Source: a virus. Taken from it: 64,000 nucleotides of DNA. Below the pieces are notes generated by a model. That model was not told the DNA's origin, did not search any database, and saw only the letters and a program-made list of their open reading frames with translations. Positions 16,364-24,431 of this stretch are shown here, piece after piece. The translations under genes and the position numbers were made by a program. Each line of letters begins with the position of its first letter. The stretch's first letter is position 1. The DNA lies in the IMG/VR virus record IMGVR_UViG_3300045995_000108, positions 1-64,000 of that record, one strand, 5' to 3'.

Positions 16364-16692
16364 CTCAAGACGAAAAGGAAATGTGGGCAGTGTTGACAAA
16401 CGACGCTGCTTACTTTGCAGTCAATTATGCAAAGCGTTTGGTGGCAATTGAGGATAAGGAATTGCGGTCAAAAGCCTTTGACTATTACCTCACGTATGTC
16501 ATGGACAATGTGAAAGATTTTGAACAGGTTGTCCGCATTGCATCTACGTGGATGAAAAGTTCTATTAACTGCGCAATAAATGATTTACCTGCAATGGAAC
16601 GATTCCGTAATGAATACGGGTACCAAATGCTCAGAAACAACACACGAATCGTCGAATACACTGAAGACGATATTTTAATGGAAGTAGCTTAA
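16360..16692 (+). CDS. Hypothetical protein
   Basis: A 110-residue helical protein (MTQDEKEMWAVLTNDAAYFAV...) coupled to the preceding gene by ATGA, with AAGGTAAG upstream as ribosome site. No recognised domain. Confidence 0.7.
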   Translation: MTQDEKEMWAVLTNDAAYFAVNYAKRLVAIEDKELRSKAFDYYLTYVMDNVKDFEQVVRIASTWMKSSINCAINDLPAMERFRNEYGYQMLRNNTRIVEYTEDDILMEVA

Positions 16693-16693
16693 C

Positions 16694-18028
16694 ATGGCAG
16701 CAACAATAGCCTCTAAACTTTATGTCACTATTCAATACCGCAAAGACGCAGGCAACGACGACGGGCATCTTGGGTTTGCTTCACCGTACACTAAAGATGC
16801 GGCATTCCAGAAACGCAAGTCTACCCAAGATCAGTGGGCCTATGGATACGGGACCACGATTGAAATTGACGACGAGGACGGCGTTACCTTCACTGCAAGC
16901 GAACGGTCCACTGTGGATGCAGCGTCTGCGTTCATTGGTGGCTGGTATCCGCAGATCGTAAAGAACGAGCCTGTTGAAGGATTTGAGATTGCCAAGTCAG
17001 TCCGCCGTTATGGCTGGTCTGGATCTGGCAATGTAGTATGGCGCATCACTGACCCACGCGGCTTTGACCTTGAAATCAGCTCTGACAACTTTGCATCTAT
17101 CATCGCTTGCGTTGATATGGAGAAAGGCGCGATTAAGGGGAAGTGTGTTTGGGGACGCGAAGGCGCAAAGAATGTGCTGCTACCTGAGGCATCTGAACCA
17201 TTCCAAGAAGCGCTCGCACGTACAAAGAAGGTAAACGCCAAGGTAAGTCTCAAGGATATCCAAATTGGCGACACTGTGGATCTGCTTACAACCAAGTTAA
17301 GCGACGACGATTCTATTGCGATTTACTACGGCAAGATGTACTTCTTGTGCGTTGAGAACGGCACAACCGATCAACCACGCGGCAGCAACGGCTACCACTA
17401 TTCTTCGTACCCAGTGTTTAACGGTATGTACTACCTTAACCGTGAGGTAAAAGAATCGTACTTGTTCAAGTCTGTTAAGACTGGAGAGTTTATTACGCTG
17501 GGGTCACCTAAGGTGTCAGCCATTGTAAACAAGCTGGCAACGCCCATTGACAAACATGCAATGGCACTCCAAGCTAACGCAGAGTACCAAGCAAACGGCA
17601 AGCGTGTGGGTGACATTTACAGTGTGATTTTGATCTCTGACACAAAGATTGATGTCACAAAGCTTGAGCTGCATACAATGCCAGTGCTTATGGGCGATAC
17701 TAATGATTGGCCGTTGGTCGAGGATTACTACTCGCGCACGTTCCTTGCACAGTTGGGCGAGAAGTTGTATCTCACCAACTACCCAGGCAAGTATGACCGC
17801 GCTCGTGACAAGAAGCTTACGCTGAGCGAAGTAGTGATGTCTCCAAATGAATGTGTAATCCAACACATCCGTTCTTTTGTTAAAGGCAGTGGTAGCTACT
17901 ACGGCGGAACGCGAGATTCTTACAATAACAATGAATTGACAACATTTGATTTTGCAGATGTAAAACTGTTTGAGATCAACATGCACTACGGCGACATCGT
18001 TGGCACAGTGAAATACCTGCGAGGTTAA
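16694..18028 (+). CDS. Large conserved phage protein of unknown function
   Basis: A 444-residue soluble protein, beta-rich, with no signal peptide or membrane segment. Two features stand out: an aromatic/Gly-rich block near residues 98-118 (RRYGWSGSGNVVWRITDPRG) and a C-terminal half with ILISDTKIDVTKLELHTMP. No catalytic motif could be identified. Starts 1 nt after the previous stop and is followed 1 nt later by the next gene, so it is part of the operon downstream of DNA ligase. Confidence 0.8.
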   Translation: MAATIASKLYVTIQYRKDAGNDDGHLGFASPYTKDAAFQKRKSTQDQWAYGYGTTIEIDDEDGVTFTASERSTVDAASAFIGGWYPQIVKNEPVEGFEIAKSVRRYGWSGSGNVVWRITDPRGFDLEISSDNFASIIACVDMEKGAIKGKCVWGREGAKNVLLPEASEPFQEALARTKKVNAKVSLKDIQIGDTVDLLTTKLSDDDSIAIYYGKMYFLCVENGTTDQPRGSNGYHYSSYPVFNGMYYLNREVKESYLFKSVKTGEFITLGSPKVSAIVNKLATPIDKHAMALQANAEYQANGKRVGDIYSVILISDTKIDVTKLELHTMPVLMGDTNDWPLVEDYYSRTFLAQLGEKLYLTNYPGKYDRARDKKLTLSEVVMSPNECVIQHIRSFVKGSGSYYGGTRDSYNNNELTTFDFADVKLFEINMHYGDIVGTVKYLRG

Positions 18029-18029
18029 C

Positions 18030-18302
18030 ATGGGAGCGTTTGACGGATATTGGGGCGGGTACGGTGGATACGGTGGATATGGCGGCGTTAGCAAGCGCGA
18101 GACTTATCCCTACTTTAGCAATCAATCATCGTTTGAATTCTTCAAAGGATTTGAGATGCCTGAGTTGAAAGCACTGTTAGTAGAAGCAGAGCGAGATGGC
18201 GATGACACTGTGTGGGTCCCACAGGAACGGCCAGGTGAAGGACGCAAGGGATTGAAGACTTGGTATGTAAGAGCATTAATTAAGGAATATGATCATGAAT
18301 AA
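18030..18302 (+). CDS. Small protein with Gly-Tyr repeat N-terminus
   Basis: A 90-residue protein whose N-terminus is GYWGGYGGYGGYGG, encoded by three near-identical 9-nt units (18056-18085), followed by an unrelated charged part (MPELKALLVEAERDGDDTVWV). Gly-Tyr tracts tend to be disordered. Function unknown. Confidence 0.65.
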   Translation: MGAFDGYWGGYGGYGGYGGVSKRETYPYFSNQSSFEFFKGFEMPELKALLVEAERDGDDTVWVPQERPGEGRKGLKTWYVRALIKEYDHE

Positions 18303-18549
18303 AGACGAAATCAAAGCACAACTGCAAACTGGCATTTTTGAAGTGACGTTCACGAAAGTGGATGGAAGCGAGCGTGTAATGCCCTGCACACTAAAGGAAG
18401 ATTTGCTTCCTGCGGCTGCGCCAAGGTCTGATGAGAACACAAAGGTGCGGAAGGTAAACGACACTAACCTATCGGTGTGGTGCACAGACAAAGCTGAATG
18501 GCGTTCCTTCAAGGTGGCCAATGTTACTAACATTAAAGCTGTATCGTGA
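18295..18549 (+). CDS. SH3-fold phage protein (DUF2693-like)
   Basis: An 84-residue protein in which TGIFEVTFTKVDGSERVMPC and NLSVWCTDKAEWRSFKVANV match a small family of phage and plasmid SH3-like barrel proteins. ATG 18295 follows TAAGGAATAT and overlaps the previous stop by 8 nt. Confidence 0.75.
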   Translation: MNKDEIKAQLQTGIFEVTFTKVDGSERVMPCTLKEDLLPAAAPRSDENTKVRKVNDTNLSVWCTDKAEWRSFKVANVTNIKAVS

Positions 18550-18719
18550 AAGCCTTACTAGAGTTTTTGTGGACTGGCCATTGGCCTTGCAATCACCACT
18601 GGGTAGAAACACATCGCAATCCAGTGGTGTATAATGGCACACCAGTTGGACAAGCAGTGTTCTGCACTTGTGACAAATGCGGCGAACCAAAACGATTTAA
18701 CTTATATGACGACAACTAA
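18546..18719 (+). CDS. Small zinc-ribbon-like protein, GTG start
   Basis: A 57-residue product starting at GTG in a GTGA overlap. It contains CNHH and CTCDKCGEPKRF, suggesting a small metal-binding site. Function unknown. Confidence 0.6.
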   Translation: MKALLEFLWTGHWPCNHHWVETHRNPVVYNGTPVGQAVFCTCDKCGEPKRFNLYDDN

Positions 18720-18894
18720 ACCAACAACATGGATACTGGACGTCCAAGAAGATCCAGAAACCGGAGACCTTTTCCTTGAATTTCCTGCTGACTTGCTTGA
18801 GTCGCAAGGATGGAAAGAAGGCACTGTCCTGCAATGGGACATTAGCCCTGGCGGTGATGTTACACTAAAGAAGTCAGAAGAAAAGGGCACTTAA
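18706..18894 (+). CDS. AbrB/SpoVT-like small DNA-binding protein
   Basis: A 62-residue protein with the swapped-hairpin AbrB look (LFLEFPADLLESQGWKEG then LQWDISPGGDVTL). Such domains bind DNA as transition-state regulators or antitoxins. No toxin gene is adjacent, so a regulator is more likely. ATG 18706 overlaps the preceding gene by 14 nt. A terminator follows. Confidence 0.7.
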   Translation: MTTTKPTTWILDVQEDPETGDLFLEFPADLLESQGWKEGTVLQWDISPGGDVTLKKSEEKGT

Positions 18895-18901
18895 GCCCTT
18901 T
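18882..18901. terminator. Bidirectional terminator-like hairpin
   Basis: AAAGGGC-ACTTAA-GCCCTTT lies exactly between convergent genes. The T tract is short, so strength is uncertain. Confidence 0.65.
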
Positions 18902-19127
18902 CTCCCCAAACTTGTCTATGTTTGTCTAGTGCGTTAGCCCTAGCAAGCTCTAAGCGCATAGCGACATAATCACTTACACTATCGTCCTCGGACTGTTTGC
19001 GTTTAGCAGACACCCGAGGATTTCTGTATGCGACTGATGCGACGAAATCAAAATCGTCTTCGTCCTCATCGTCCTCTGCGTCTATTGCTTTACTTTGCTG
19101 GAGCGACCTTAACAGCAGGTGCGGCAA
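18891..19127 (-). CDS. Acidic hypothetical protein (start uncertain)
   Basis: An open frame of up to 78 codons with a very acidic stretch (AEDDEDEDDFDF) and a helical C-terminus (SDYVAMRLELARANALDK). No ATG start is present; TTG 19127 is the longest choice and overlaps the upstream gene by 38 nt. It follows an exported-protein gene on the same strand and ends at a shared terminator, which supports coding. Start and reality are both uncertain. Confidence 0.4.
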   Translation of the reverse strand: MPHLLLRSLQQSKAIDAEDDEDEDDFDFVASVAYRNPRVSAKRKQSEDDSVSDYVAMRLELARANALDKHRQVWGERA

Positions 19128-19314
19128 CGGCTTTAGGCTTGTGGCTTTTGTTGTGCTTTACCGCCTTAGCCTTTAACTTAGTTGCGTTCACTTGTGCTTG
19201 CACTGGTGGTTGAGCAGTCTTAACTGGCTCAGCTGCGTAAGCGAATCCCATTGTCGCCACTGCGCCGCAAGCGATGAATTGACCAAGCTTCTTTGTAAAT
19301 TTATCTGATCCCAT
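19090..19314 (-). CDS. Small exported Ala/Lys/Pro-rich protein
   Basis: A 74-residue product with a Sec signal peptide (MGSDKFTKKLGQFIACGAVATMGFAYA, cut probably after AYA) and a low-complexity basic tail rich in Lys, Ala, Pro and Val. The start has an AAAGGAAA ribosome site. A periplasmic, nucleic-acid- or envelope-binding role is conceivable but unproven. This two-gene minus-strand island interrupts a long plus-strand region. Confidence 0.65.
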   Translation of the reverse strand: MGSDKFTKKLGQFIACGAVATMGFAYAAEPVKTAQPPVQAQVNATKLKAKAVKHNKSHKPKAVAAPAVKVAPAK

Positions 19315-19376
19315 GATAGTTTCCTTTAGGTTAATGTAGCAAAATATTCAGGCTACTAATATATAACGCGGCAGAC

Positions 19377-19406
19377 TTGACTTCCGTTGACACATTGTTG
19401 TAAAAT
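19377..19406 (+). promoter_or_regulatory. Sigma70-like promoter, leaderless class
   Basis: TTGACT-18-TAAAAT with 6 nt to ATG 19413. No ribosome-binding site can fit. Confidence 0.65.
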
Positions 19407-19412
19407 AGTGTT

Positions 19413-20009
19413 ATGACAGACATAGCCAAATCTCCGCATCAAAACGAAATATCGCATTCCGAAGAACGCCATACTTTTCAGCGGGATGCGTATATTAAGC
19501 GATGCGAAAAAGAAGGCGTAGAGCCAGACCCTGATCAAGTTGCGAAGTACAATGAGTGGAAGGAAAATGACACTCTTAAGCATCAAGACCCAGAATGGCA
19601 GAAAGATAATCTGGAATACGTTCTTAGAACGACTGGATGGATTCTGGAAAAGGCACGAGGCGACAAAATCTACGCTCAGCACATTTACGCCGCGCTATGT
19701 AATACTAACTGGCAAATGACTGAACCGTGGCCCATTTTAAAGAACCAAACTTGGTCTTGCTCTTGGCGCCACGCAGGTGGCATTGTGGCAGACATGCTGG
19801 GCGAAGGTGACTACATTGATTGGCACTGTTCTGGTATTGTCCAAACTTATCAGGACGATGACGAATGGTTCAAAACGGCCACAGAAGAACAACTTGAAAG
19901 ATACAAAAAAGGTCAAGCGCACGTTGGCGAAGGTATTGTCACTGACGAAATCAGAGAAGACTTTTTGAAATTAGGCTGGCAATTAGTTTGGGAATACGTC
20001 CCAGACTAA
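19413..20009 (+). CDS. Hypothetical protein, predicted leaderless
   Basis: A 198-residue soluble acidic protein with a conserved-looking centre (SWRHAGGIVADMLGEGDYIDWHCSG) that recalls phage proteins of unknown role. The start lies 6 nt after the -10 box. No catalytic motif recognised. Confidence 0.75.
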   Translation: MTDIAKSPHQNEISHSEERHTFQRDAYIKRCEKEGVEPDPDQVAKYNEWKENDTLKHQDPEWQKDNLEYVLRTTGWILEKARGDKIYAQHIYAALCNTNWQMTEPWPILKNQTWSCSWRHAGGIVADMLGEGDYIDWHCSGIVQTYQDDDEWFKTATEEQLERYKKGQAHVGEGIVTDEIREDFLKLGWQLVWEYVPD

Positions 20010-20023
20010 TCTTACCACTTTAG

Positions 20024-20052
20024 TTGCTTAATTGCTACACATTTGCTACAAT
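20024..20052 (+). promoter_or_regulatory. Sigma70-like promoter TTGCTT-17-TACAAT
   Basis: Perfect spacing and -10 box; the -35 box is a variant. The leader is 43 nt with TTTAAGGAAA as ribosome site before ATG 20096. Confidence 0.65.
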
Positions 20053-20095
20053 AACCTTAGCGGCACAGGATGTCGCACTTTTTAAGGAAATCAAA

Positions 20096-20368
20096 ATGAC
20101 TACACTCAATATCAACCAAAACTCCAAGACTGGTAAGGTCTTTACAAAGCTCGTTCTGAACGGCGAAACACTGACTGAAGCACAAGCTCGTAAGTTGGGC
20201 GTTGGCAATCTTCGCGCTGAAGTATCCCGCATTCGCCAAACCGGCACTGCGATTTACGCTAACAAGCGTGTCGCTGCAAATGGTATCACAGTAACTGAAT
20301 ATCGCCATGGAAAGCCGAGTCGCGCTCTCATCGCGGCGGGATATAGGGCACTCGCAGCCGGAATTTAA
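20096..20368 (+). CDS. Helix-turn-helix-like phage protein
   Basis: A 90-residue basic protein. LTEAQARKLGVGNLRAEVSR reads as a helix-turn-helix and is followed by a winged-like part (IYANKRVAANGITVTEYRHG). Similar small proteins occur in large phages and may be DNA-binding regulators. ATG 20096 has AAGGAAA upstream; an ATG at 20024 lies inside the promoter and is rejected. A terminator follows. Confidence 0.7.
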   Translation: MTTLNINQNSKTGKVFTKLVLNGETLTEAQARKLGVGNLRAEVSRIRQTGTAIYANKRVAANGITVTEYRHGKPSRALIAAGYRALAAGI

Positions 20369-20393
20369 TCTACTAACACGTAGATACTATGGA

Positions 20394-20411
20394 AAGGGCA
20401 GCAATGCCCTT
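20394..20411 (+). terminator. Rho-independent terminator-like hairpin
   Basis: AAGGGCA-GCAA-TGCCCTT followed by CTCCTTT. The T tract is imperfect. It separates the HTH gene from the next promoter. Confidence 0.6.
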
Positions 20412-20416
20412 CTCCT

Positions 20417-20445
20417 TTGACTGAATATTCCATTTAATGTACAAT
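20417..20445 (+). promoter_or_regulatory. Sigma70-like promoter, leaderless class
   Basis: TTGACT-17-TACAAT with 6 nt to ATG 20452. Confidence 0.75.
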
Positions 20446-20451
20446 GGTATC

Positions 20452-21312
20452 ATGAAAATACAATTAGTCTCCGATCTTCACTTAGATATGTACGATATGT
20501 CGCTCCCGGGCGGCGATGTGCTGATTTTGGCTGGCGACATTTGTGAAGCCCGCGAGTATGGCAAGGGCAATTACAACAAAGACTGGGTAATGAAGCCAGG
20601 CGACAATCCTGGTAGACGGGAAGATCGCTACCTCCGCTTTATGCACGAGGAAGTCACAAAGTACAATAAAGTGTTCTACATTGCTGGTAATCACGAGCAT
20701 TGGGGCACAAAAATGTACAAAACCCACCAGTTTATGCGCGAAAATGCCCCAGCTAATACTACAGTGCTGGAAAACGAAATCTGCGTACACGAAGGCGTTT
20801 TATTTCTAGGTGCTACATACTGGACAGACTTTAACAAAGGTGATGGTCTGACAATGTACAATGCTGGCGCAGGTGCCAGTGCTAACAGCCAAATTGGAAT
20901 GAATGACTACAGGCACATCAAGCACCTGTCGCATGGAATTTACCGCAAGCTGCTTCCAAAAGACATTCTGGAAATCCATTACAAGTCGCGGCAATACTTT
21001 AACCATATTCTGAGCGAGAATCGTCAGAAAGAAAATCCTCTGCCTGTTGTAGTGATGACGCATCATGCACCTACTGCACTTAGTATTCCTGAGTGGTACA
21101 AAAACGATTACCTGATGAATGGTTGCTACTACAGCGACCAAAGTGATATGATACTTGACAACCCACAAATCAAATACTGGGTTCACGGACATACTCACCA
21201 ACCATTTAGGTACAATGTGGGCGACGATACTGAAGTTATCTGCAACCCACGGGGCTATTATGGGTACGAATCGTCTGCCAATAGTTATACCCCACTTGAG
21301 TTGGAGATCTAA
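20452..21312 (+). CDS. Calcineurin-like metallophosphoesterase
   Basis: A 286-residue protein with the full metallophosphoesterase set: SDLHLD, LAGDIC, AGNHEHWG, MTHHAP and HGHTHQP. These residues hold two metal ions and hydrolyse phosphomonoesters or diesters. The substrate is unknown. ATG 20452 is 6 nt after the -10 box, so the mRNA should be leaderless; an in-frame ATG at 20437 lies inside the promoter. Its stop shares a base with the next start (TAATG). Confidence 0.9.
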   Translation: MKIQLVSDLHLDMYDMSLPGGDVLILAGDICEAREYGKGNYNKDWVMKPGDNPGRREDRYLRFMHEEVTKYNKVFYIAGNHEHWGTKMYKTHQFMRENAPANTTVLENEICVHEGVLFLGATYWTDFNKGDGLTMYNAGAGASANSQIGMNDYRHIKHLSHGIYRKLLPKDILEIHYKSRQYFNHILSENRQKENPLPVVVMTHHAPTALSIPEWYKNDYLMNGCYYSDQSDMILDNPQIKYWVHGHTHQPFRYNVGDDTEVICNPRGYYGYESSANSYTPLELEI

Positions 21313-21806
21313 TGTCAAATAACAATACAGCCGGCACAGTTGGCCAAGCTGGTGCTCAAGCAATCTTGGATATGCTTAAGCAAACGCCGTTGCATAATCA
21401 AAACTGGAATGCAATCGCAGGTGTCGGTGCAGCGGGACCAATTGGATCAACTATCCCTGGCAGCATTGTTACTGGTGGGCTGACAACGGGGAGCGTTATT
21501 TCGTCAGGCGCTGCGTCAAGCGGCTACGCTGCGAGCTTCCAGATTGCACCGACGGGCACATTGACGGCATCGAACTACAATGCTGGGCTTGACCTTAGGG
21601 GTGACGCTGACATCTTGATTGCAGGAATGAGTCTCAAAGATTTTATGAAGCAGGTAACGCTACGTCTTAACTTGATGGTTCCTAACCCAGAGATTGAAAA
21701 GCAGTGGGATGAGTTGCGAACGTTGGGTGAAGCATATCGTGCAGTAGAGAAGGAATGCTTAGAGAAGGCCAAAGTTTGGGACATTCTCAAACGGGACAAC
21801 ATCTAA
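21312..21806 (+). CDS. Conserved phage protein with helical C-terminus
   Basis: A 164-residue protein: a Gly/Ala/Ser/Thr-rich, probably disordered N-terminal 85 residues, then a conserved part (GMSLKDFMKQVTLRLNLMVP, followed by NPEIEKQWDELRTLGEAY) seen in many T4-type phage proteins of unknown function. TAATG coupling on both sides links it to the phosphoesterase and to the first gene of the tandem array. Confidence 0.8.
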   Translation: MSNNNTAGTVGQAGAQAILDMLKQTPLHNQNWNAIAGVGAAGPIGSTIPGSIVTGGLTTGSVISSGAASSGYAASFQIAPTGTLTASNYNAGLDLRGDADILIAGMSLKDFMKQVTLRLNLMVPNPEIEKQWDELRTLGEAYRAVEKECLEKAKVWDILKRDNI

Positions 21807-21991
21807 TGATTACTGTAACCCTCCCTGCAGATGTGCTGCTGGTAGCAGACGCTATTAAGTGGTGTGCTCTCAATATCCCAGACAAAGAAGGATGGGATAT
21901 GCAAGCAGACTTTAGTGCTAAGACGAAATACAGATTTGAGTTTGACGATGCGAGATATGCTACGTTATTTGCCTTGAAGTGGGTACATTAA
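21806..21991 (+). CDS. LRW-array protein 1
   Basis: A 61-residue protein and the first member of the array of small paralogues ending in an acidic-x-A-x-x-F-x-L-R/K-W signature; this one ends ARYATLFALKWVH. ATG 21806 overlaps the previous stop (TAATG). Function unknown. Confidence 0.75.
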   Translation: MITVTLPADVLLVADAIKWCALNIPDKEGWDMQADFSAKTKYRFEFDDARYATLFALKWVH

Positions 21992-21998
21992 ATAATGA

Positions 21999-22286
21999 AT
22001 GCCCATACCATTACACCACATTAACCTATACAAACATGGAACAATTGCATACTATAATGGCAATCCATACTTCATTGATTACGTTACAATTCGTGGCCAT
22101 GAACTATTTGTTCGTCTCGAGGGCTTACGTGATACCGTTGCGCCTCACGACATTAGCGTGGAGGTAACAGTAATTGACTTCAACAGAGAAAACGGCGGAC
22201 CAAGGGCATGGGTTGACAGCAATGCGAGTCCTAATGAACCAGTACCCATTCAAAGTCCAGGCCTACCAGACGACTGGGTCTTCTAG
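21999..22286 (+). CDS. Hypothetical protein within the array
   Basis: A 95-residue protein (IAYYNGNPYFIDYVTIRG, then LRDTVAPHDISVEVTVIDF) without the LRW ending. Start codon uncertain: ATG 21999 has no good ribosome site. It is one of only a few array genes of another type. Confidence 0.55.
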   Translation: MPIPLHHINLYKHGTIAYYNGNPYFIDYVTIRGHELFVRLEGLRDTVAPHDISVEVTVIDFNRENGGPRAWVDSNASPNEPVPIQSPGLPDDWVF

Positions 22287-22584
22287 CTGGGGCGATGCTG
22301 ATCTGATCAGCTTGCGGAAATACTGCATGGACGATGCAGCGTTTACAATGAAGGTAATGAAGAATCTTCAATACGGTCCCATTGCTACAGTGCCTAACAT
22401 TATTCAGGTTACTGGCCCGCACACAGTTGACGGCGAACCTTGGTATCAAATTGACCTTGACTATGAAGCTGCGCAATGGTTACGTGAGCTCGGTGATAAT
22501 CGAGTTATTGAGATAAAAGACATTGATCGCTGCTTCAACATCCCAGAAGATATTTACATCATGACTAAACTGAAGTGGGCTTAA
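22234..22584 (+). CDS. LRW-array protein 2
   Basis: A 116-residue array member ending EDIYIMTKLKWA. ATG 22234 is chosen; ATG 22222 or 22174 in the same frame would overlap the preceding gene more. It contains VTGPHTVDGEPWYQIDLDYE. Confidence 0.65.
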   Translation: MNQYPFKVQAYQTTGSSSWGDADLISLRKYCMDDAAFTMKVMKNLQYGPIATVPNIIQVTGPHTVDGEPWYQIDLDYEAAQWLRELGDNRVIEIKDIDRCFNIPEDIYIMTKLKWA

Positions 22585-22585
22585 T

Positions 22586-22957
22586 ATGGCACTGGAATCA
22601 TTTGATACACTGTACTGCAAGATAAAAGCCAATGGCGGATGGAAGCCTGGCAAGTTGATAACTTTTACTGGACGGCAATCAGGTAAGTCGACGTTCATGC
22701 AACAGTATATGACACAATGGGTCATGGAGCCTATACAGCCGTTTGCAAGAGTGCAGCTCGGCGCACCACTGCGCGATATGGTTGTGTGCGATGTGAACCA
22801 AGAGATTCAAGACTGGTTAATGGCAAACTTTGAGCCAGGTAAACTGTGGAAATACTTTACGACAAAAGACATTCACGGTGATTACCCTGGGCAGGGCAGG
22901 GATCGCGTTGCTATGCGTCAAGATGTTTATACTGCCCTTGTGTTGAGGTGGTCATGA
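22586..22957 (+). CDS. LRW-array protein 3 with P-loop-like motif
   Basis: A 123-residue member ending VYTALVLRWS. The N-terminal half has a Walker A-like loop, TFTGRQSGKSTF (residues ~26-37), but no Walker B can be seen, so nucleotide binding is only possible. The AGG TGG codons of its C-terminus form a GAGGTGG ribosome site just before the next ATG. Confidence 0.7.
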   Translation: MALESFDTLYCKIKANGGWKPGKLITFTGRQSGKSTFMQQYMTQWVMEPIQPFARVQLGAPLRDMVVCDVNQEIQDWLMANFEPGKLWKYFTTKDIHGDYPGQGRDRVAMRQDVYTALVLRWS

Positions 22958-23145
22958 GTTACGAGTATTACGTTCAACGCAAGTCAGGTATTGACAGACT
23001 TGAAAGCGAAGAAGCTTGGTTAGAACGAATGGAAGATATGCGGCAGTGGTGCTATGACAGATTTGAAAAATGGGGCAGATCGCAAGAAATATTTTGGTTC
23101 CAGAAAGAAGAAGATTACGCAATGTTTATGCTGAGGTGGGCATGA
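22954..23145 (+). CDS. LRW-array protein 4
   Basis: A 63-residue member (MSYEYYVQRKSGIDRLES...) ending EEDYAMFMLRWA. It has the family's central W-C cluster (RQWCYDRFEKWG). ATGA overlaps link it to both neighbours, with GAGGTGG upstream of each start. Confidence 0.75.
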   Translation: MSYEYYVQRKSGIDRLESEEAWLERMEDMRQWCYDRFEKWGRSQEIFWFQKEEDYAMFMLRWA

Positions 23146-23330
23146 GCAAGTTTATTAAAGTCACAATAGACAAGGACAAGTTCTTTGAGGCTAAGAAGTG
23201 GGCTAAGAAAACATTTGGGAGAGCAAACCCAAATAAAGGACCGTGGAGCGACATGGTGTGGTATGCACATCATCACTTTTACTTCTCTGTCCCTGAACAC
23301 GCAACGATGTTTATGTTGAGGTGGATGTAA
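23142..23330 (+). CDS. LRW-array protein 5
   Basis: A 62-residue member with the central KKTFGRANPNKGPW block and the ending EHATMFMLRWM. ATG 23142 is preceded by CTGAGGTGGGC from the C-terminal codons of protein 4. Confidence 0.75.
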   Translation: MSKFIKVTIDKDKFFEAKKWAKKTFGRANPNKGPWSDMVWYAHHHFYFSVPEHATMFMLRWM

Positions 23331-23548
23331 TGGCAAAAGTATTGTTAACTGATGCAAAGTTTGAGTACAGGTATGCTCAACAGATTTTTAAAGAGCGTGA
23401 GTCGTGGGCACGGGAACATTGCCCGTCGTTTATGCAAATGGACATAGTTGATGTGAGTGACTATACTTACGAGTACGACCAAATTGCAACATACGAGTTT
23501 GGCGACGAGAAAGATGCGTTCTGGTTTACGACTGCGTGGCAATCATGA
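23330..23548 (+). CDS. LRW-array protein 6 (degenerate end)
   Basis: A 72-residue member whose end, EKDAFWFTTAWQS, keeps the acidic-Ala-Phe spacing but lacks Leu-Arg. The start shares a base with the previous stop (TAATG), again downstream of GAGGTGG. Confidence 0.65.
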   Translation: MAKVLLTDAKFEYRYAQQIFKERESWAREHCPSFMQMDIVDVSDYTYEYDQIATYEFGDEKDAFWFTTAWQS

Positions 23549-23766
23549 TGCGAGTAAGACTTAAAGACAGGATGAAGATACACGCCGAGGGCGGAAACTC
23601 GCAAGCATATCTTGAAGAGGTGTATGCTTGGTTGGAAGAAGTGATACCTAACCCGCCCCTGCCAGAGGAACAGAATTTTACATTTGGTAACGGTGAATAT
23701 TTTGGACACATAGAGTTTAAAGACGATGACTACGCTACGTTGTTTGCGCTCAAATACGGGTACTGA
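23545..23766 (+). CDS. LRW-array protein 7
   Basis: A 73-residue member ending DDDYATLFALKYGY, with Tyr replacing Trp. It has the pattern of a helical first half (LEEVYAWLEEVIP). ATG 23545 or 23548. Confidence 0.7.
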   Translation: MMRVRLKDRMKIHAEGGNSQAYLEEVYAWLEEVIPNPPLPEEQNFTFGNGEYFGHIEFKDDDYATLFALKYGY

Positions 23767-23776
23767 GGAACAAGGA

Positions 23777-24031
23777 ATGATTAAGACAGTAATCAGGTTT
23801 ACGCCGGATATGTACGCTGACCAAAAGACACAACTTAAAGTTGATGTTGAAGCTTGGCTGGTTGAAATGTTTGGACCAGCAGTACCACGCAATAACAATA
23901 AGACACGCAGGCGCAAAAAGTGGTCGATAAAGACAAGCTACTGGGATACTAATAATCCGTCAGGAACAGTCGAAGTGTTCACTCGCTCTCCACAAGATGC
24001 GACGCTGGTGGCACTAAGGTGGGCAAAATGA
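23777..24031 (+). CDS. LRW-array protein 8
   Basis: An 84-residue member with VEAWLVEMFGPAVPR and a basic loop, ending PQDATLVALRWAK. ATG 23777 has its own GAGGAACAAGG ribosome site, because the preceding gene does not end in AGG TGG next to it. Confidence 0.75.
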   Translation: MIKTVIRFTPDMYADQKTQLKVDVEAWLVEMFGPAVPRNNNKTRRRKKWSIKTSYWDTNNPSGTVEVFTRSPQDATLVALRWAK

Positions 24032-24246
24032 CAGCATACGAATCAGCAGCACAGTTTACCCGTGTGTTTCCGTACTGTGTTTCCTTTCCTCGCACTGACG
24101 ATTGGTGGAACGGAGAGTGGCGAGATATAAGCAACTGGTGCTCCGAGACAATAGGTGGTGTTGTGACACATTGGGAATACATGGACAAGTGTTTTTGGTT
24201 TAAGAGGGAAGAGGACAAAACTCTGTTTTTACTAAAATGGAAATAA
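24028..24246 (+). CDS. LRW-array protein 9
   Basis: A 72-residue member with DISNWCSETIGGVV, a KCFWFKREED segment and the ending EEDKTLFLLKWK. The start is an ATGA overlap preceded by TAAGGTGGGC. Confidence 0.75.
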   Translation: MTAYESAAQFTRVFPYCVSFPRTDDWWNGEWRDISNWCSETIGGVVTHWEYMDKCFWFKREEDKTLFLLKWK

Positions 24247-24431
24247 GCGACATGATTGGCGTGGCAGTTGAGCGTTGGGATTACACCCACAGGGCGTGGG
24301 TGTGCACTTGGCTTACTGAAACATTTGGCGAACGTGGCAAGGAGACTTGGTTATTAGATCAAGACTACGATTTGCTTACGCTATGCATGACACCGGAGAT
24401 ATACACTCTGTATAAACTAAAATGGGAATAA
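24237..24431 (+). CDS. LRW-array protein 10
   Basis: A 64-residue member (WVCTWLTETFGERGKETW) ending PEIYTLYKLKWE. Its ATG lies inside AAATGG, the Lys-Trp codons of protein 9, so the family motif itself supplies the start codon. ATG 24252 is an alternative. Confidence 0.65.
   Translation: MEISDMIGVAVERWDYTHRAWVCTWLTETFGERGKETWLLDQDYDLLTLCMTPEIYTLYKLKWE

Noticed and set aside
18634-18705. Longer N-terminus for the AbrB-like gene
   Set aside because: It would overlap the Cys-rich gene for most of its length and adds residues outside the AbrB fold.
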